Shown piece by piece: positions 62,963 to 64,000 of a DNA stretch of 64,000 nt. This DNA is from SZUA-36 sp963704855 (lineage in GTDB: Bacteria; Pseudomonadota; Gammaproteobacteria; Xanthomonadales; SZUA-36): the NCBI GenBank assembly GCA_963704855.1, contig CAVPHY010000001.1, positions 1 to 64,000 on the forward strand, read 5' to 3'. The stretch's first letter is position 1. The number at the start of each line of letters is the position of its first letter. The position numbers and the translations under genes are program-made. The notes beneath the pieces are model-generated. The model worked only from the letters and a program-made list of their open reading frames with translations, was not told where the DNA came from and did no database searches.

Positions 62963-63415
62963 TTGAACAGCGACAACACCCAAGCTGAGTCCTGCCAGGT
63001 CGATTTCTACCTGCTCGGAATGTCATCGCCAGGGGCTGCTAAACTGGCCTGCCGCCTGGCGCTGATGGCGCTGGAAAGAAACCAGAACATATTCATCATC
63101 ACGAACTCGGATAAATCCGCTGAACAACTGGATGAACTGATGTGGCAATACCCGGAAGGGAGGTTTATCCCACATGCCAGGGCGGGTGAACCGGATGCCT
63201 TGAAAGCACCCGTCAATATCGGTTTGCTTTCCGGGTTGAATACGACGGACGTGGTGATTAACCTGTGCACTGAGGCTGTTCCACAACCGGAAAGATTCAG
63301 CCGGGTATTGGAAATCGTTCCTTACGCTGACGACGAGAGGGAAGCTTCAAGGGTGAAATTCAGAACCTACCGCAATATGGGCCTCAACCCCCAGACCCAC
63401 GAGATCAACAAATAA
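62963..63415 (+). CDS. holC: DNA polymerase III chi subunit HolC
   Basis: HolC connects the clamp loader (via psi) to SSB on lagging-strand DNA. The 150-residue product starts at a TTG with VDFYLLGMSSPGAAKLACRL soon after. The family pattern FIITNSDKSAEQLDELMWQYPEGRFIPHA and VVINLCTEAVP follows, with RFSRVLEIVP near the C-terminus. The pepA-holC-valS order is conserved in Gammaproteobacteria. Its TAA overlaps the valS ATG by one base. Confidence 0.93.
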   Translation: MNSDNTQAESCQVDFYLLGMSSPGAAKLACRLALMALERNQNIFIITNSDKSAEQLDELMWQYPEGRFIPHARAGEPDALKAPVNIGLLSGLNTTDVVINLCTEAVPQPERFSRVLEIVPYADDEREASRVKFRTYRNMGLNPQTHEINK

Positions 63416-64000
63416 TGGACAAGAGTTATCAACCGGACGCCATCGAAGGACGATGGTATCAGCGGTGGGAAGAGAATGGTTATTTCTCTCCCAGCCAGGC
63501 CGAACAGCCCTACTGCATCATGCTGCCGCCACCCAATGTGACGGGCACACTGCATATGGGCCACGCCTTTCAGGACACCATCATGGATGTGCTGTCACGC
63601 TATCACCGTATGCACGGTGATTCCGTATTGTGGCAGCCCGGTATGGATCATGCCGGTATTGCCACGCAGATGGTGGTTGAACGCCAACTGGCTGAAGATG
63701 GCATTTCCCGTCACGATATTGGCCGCGATAAATTTGTTGAAGCTGTATGGAAGTGGAAGGGAACATCCGGCGGCCAGATTGAGAAGCAGATGCGGCGCCT
63801 CGGTGCATCGGTGGACTGGGAGCACGACCGGTTCACAATGGACGAGGAACTGTCCCGCGCGGTAACCCGGGTTTTCGTAGATCTCTACCAGGAGGACCTG
63901 ATCTACCGTGGCAAACGGTTGGTGAACTGGGACCCGGTGCTGCACACGGCCCTATCCGACCTCGAAGTCATTTCCGAAGAAGAAAATGGTTTTCTGTGGC
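63415..64000 (+). CDS. valS: Valine--tRNA ligase ValS (3' partial, cut by window end)
   Basis: This is the first 195 codons of valyl-tRNA synthetase, a class I aminoacyl-tRNA ligase. The start MDKSYQPDAIEGRWYQRWEE is followed by the HIGH-type motif in PPPNVTGTLHMGHAFQDT, then WQPGMDHAGIATQMVVERQL and NWDPVLHTALSDLEV. All match bacterial ValS. The ATG at 63415 overlaps the holC stop. The frame is open to the end of the window. Confidence 0.95.
   Translation, partial: MDKSYQPDAIEGRWYQRWEENGYFSPSQAEQPYCIMLPPPNVTGTLHMGHAFQDTIMDVLSRYHRMHGDSVLWQPGMDHAGIATQMVVERQLAEDGISRHDIGRDKFVEAVWKWKGTSGGQIEKQMRRLGASVDWEHDRFTMDEELSRAVTRVFVDLYQEDLIYRGKRLVNWDPVLHTALSDLEVISEEENGFLW

Noticed and set aside
1..64000. 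CRISPR arrays, insertion sequences, prophage genes
   Set aside because: No regularly spaced repeats, transposase or phage structural motifs were seen on either strand.

Overview
The window looks like chromosomal core sequence of a Gammaproteobacterium. Evidence: a gammaproteobacterial division/cell-wall (dcw) cluster ending ftsQ-ftsA-ftsZ-lpxC; rsmI, lpoA, yraN and rnpB close together; xerD next to dsbC; lptF-lptG divergent from pepA-holC-valS; and a single long purL. The type II secretion operon runs E-F-G-H-I-J-K-L-M-N-D, the order known from Xanthomonas (xps). No insertion sequence, prophage, tRNA or CRISPR array was found. Genus cannot be assigned from the sequence alone.

Layout. 1-1.3 kb: 3' part of a broken sugar-phosphate transferase gene (WcaJ type). 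1.4-17.9 kb: dcw cluster on the minus strand, mraZ-rsmH-ftsL-ftsI-murE-murF-mraY-ftsW-murG-murC-ddlB-ftsQ-ftsA-ftsZ-lpxC, mostly with 1-4 base overlaps; murD and murB are absent from their usual places. 17.9-18.9 kb: probable MraZ-controlled promoter, a repeat array of about 81-bp units, and RNase P RNA. 18.9-22 kb: rsmI, lpoA, yraN and a palindromic repeat. 22-29.2 kb: nrdR-ribD-ribE-ribBX-ribH-nusB-thiL-pgpA preceded by glyA. 29.3-36.5 kb: ettA, then a surface-polysaccharide block (epimerase, two GT2 glycosyltransferases, methyltransferase, Wzm/Wzt-type exporter). 36.6-40.5 kb: a periplasmic parvulin and two secreted proteins of unknown function. 40.7-51.9 kb: complete type II secretion operon plus a small lipoprotein gene directly after gspD. 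52-64 kb: a membrane protein resembling the exosortase-H-associated family, purL, dsbC, xerD, an RDD protein, lptFG, pepA, holC and the start of valS.

How it fits together. Most of the window serves the envelope: peptidoglycan precursors and septation (dcw), its regulator lpoA, lipid A synthesis (lpxC), LPS export (lptFG), O-antigen-like polysaccharide synthesis and export, periplasmic folding (dsbC, parvulin) and protein export across the outer membrane (T2SS).

A caution for every reader: at least ten genes (wcaJ-like, ettA, epimerase, methyltransferase, two secreted proteins, gspD, gspH, gspG, purL) are interrupted by single-base frame breaks. All 17 breaks between 29.6 and 53.5 kb go in the same direction (one extra base), and removing that base restores the family sequence each time. 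I read these as uncorrected sequence errors more probably than decay, so these genes are annotated as single CDSs spanning the breaks.
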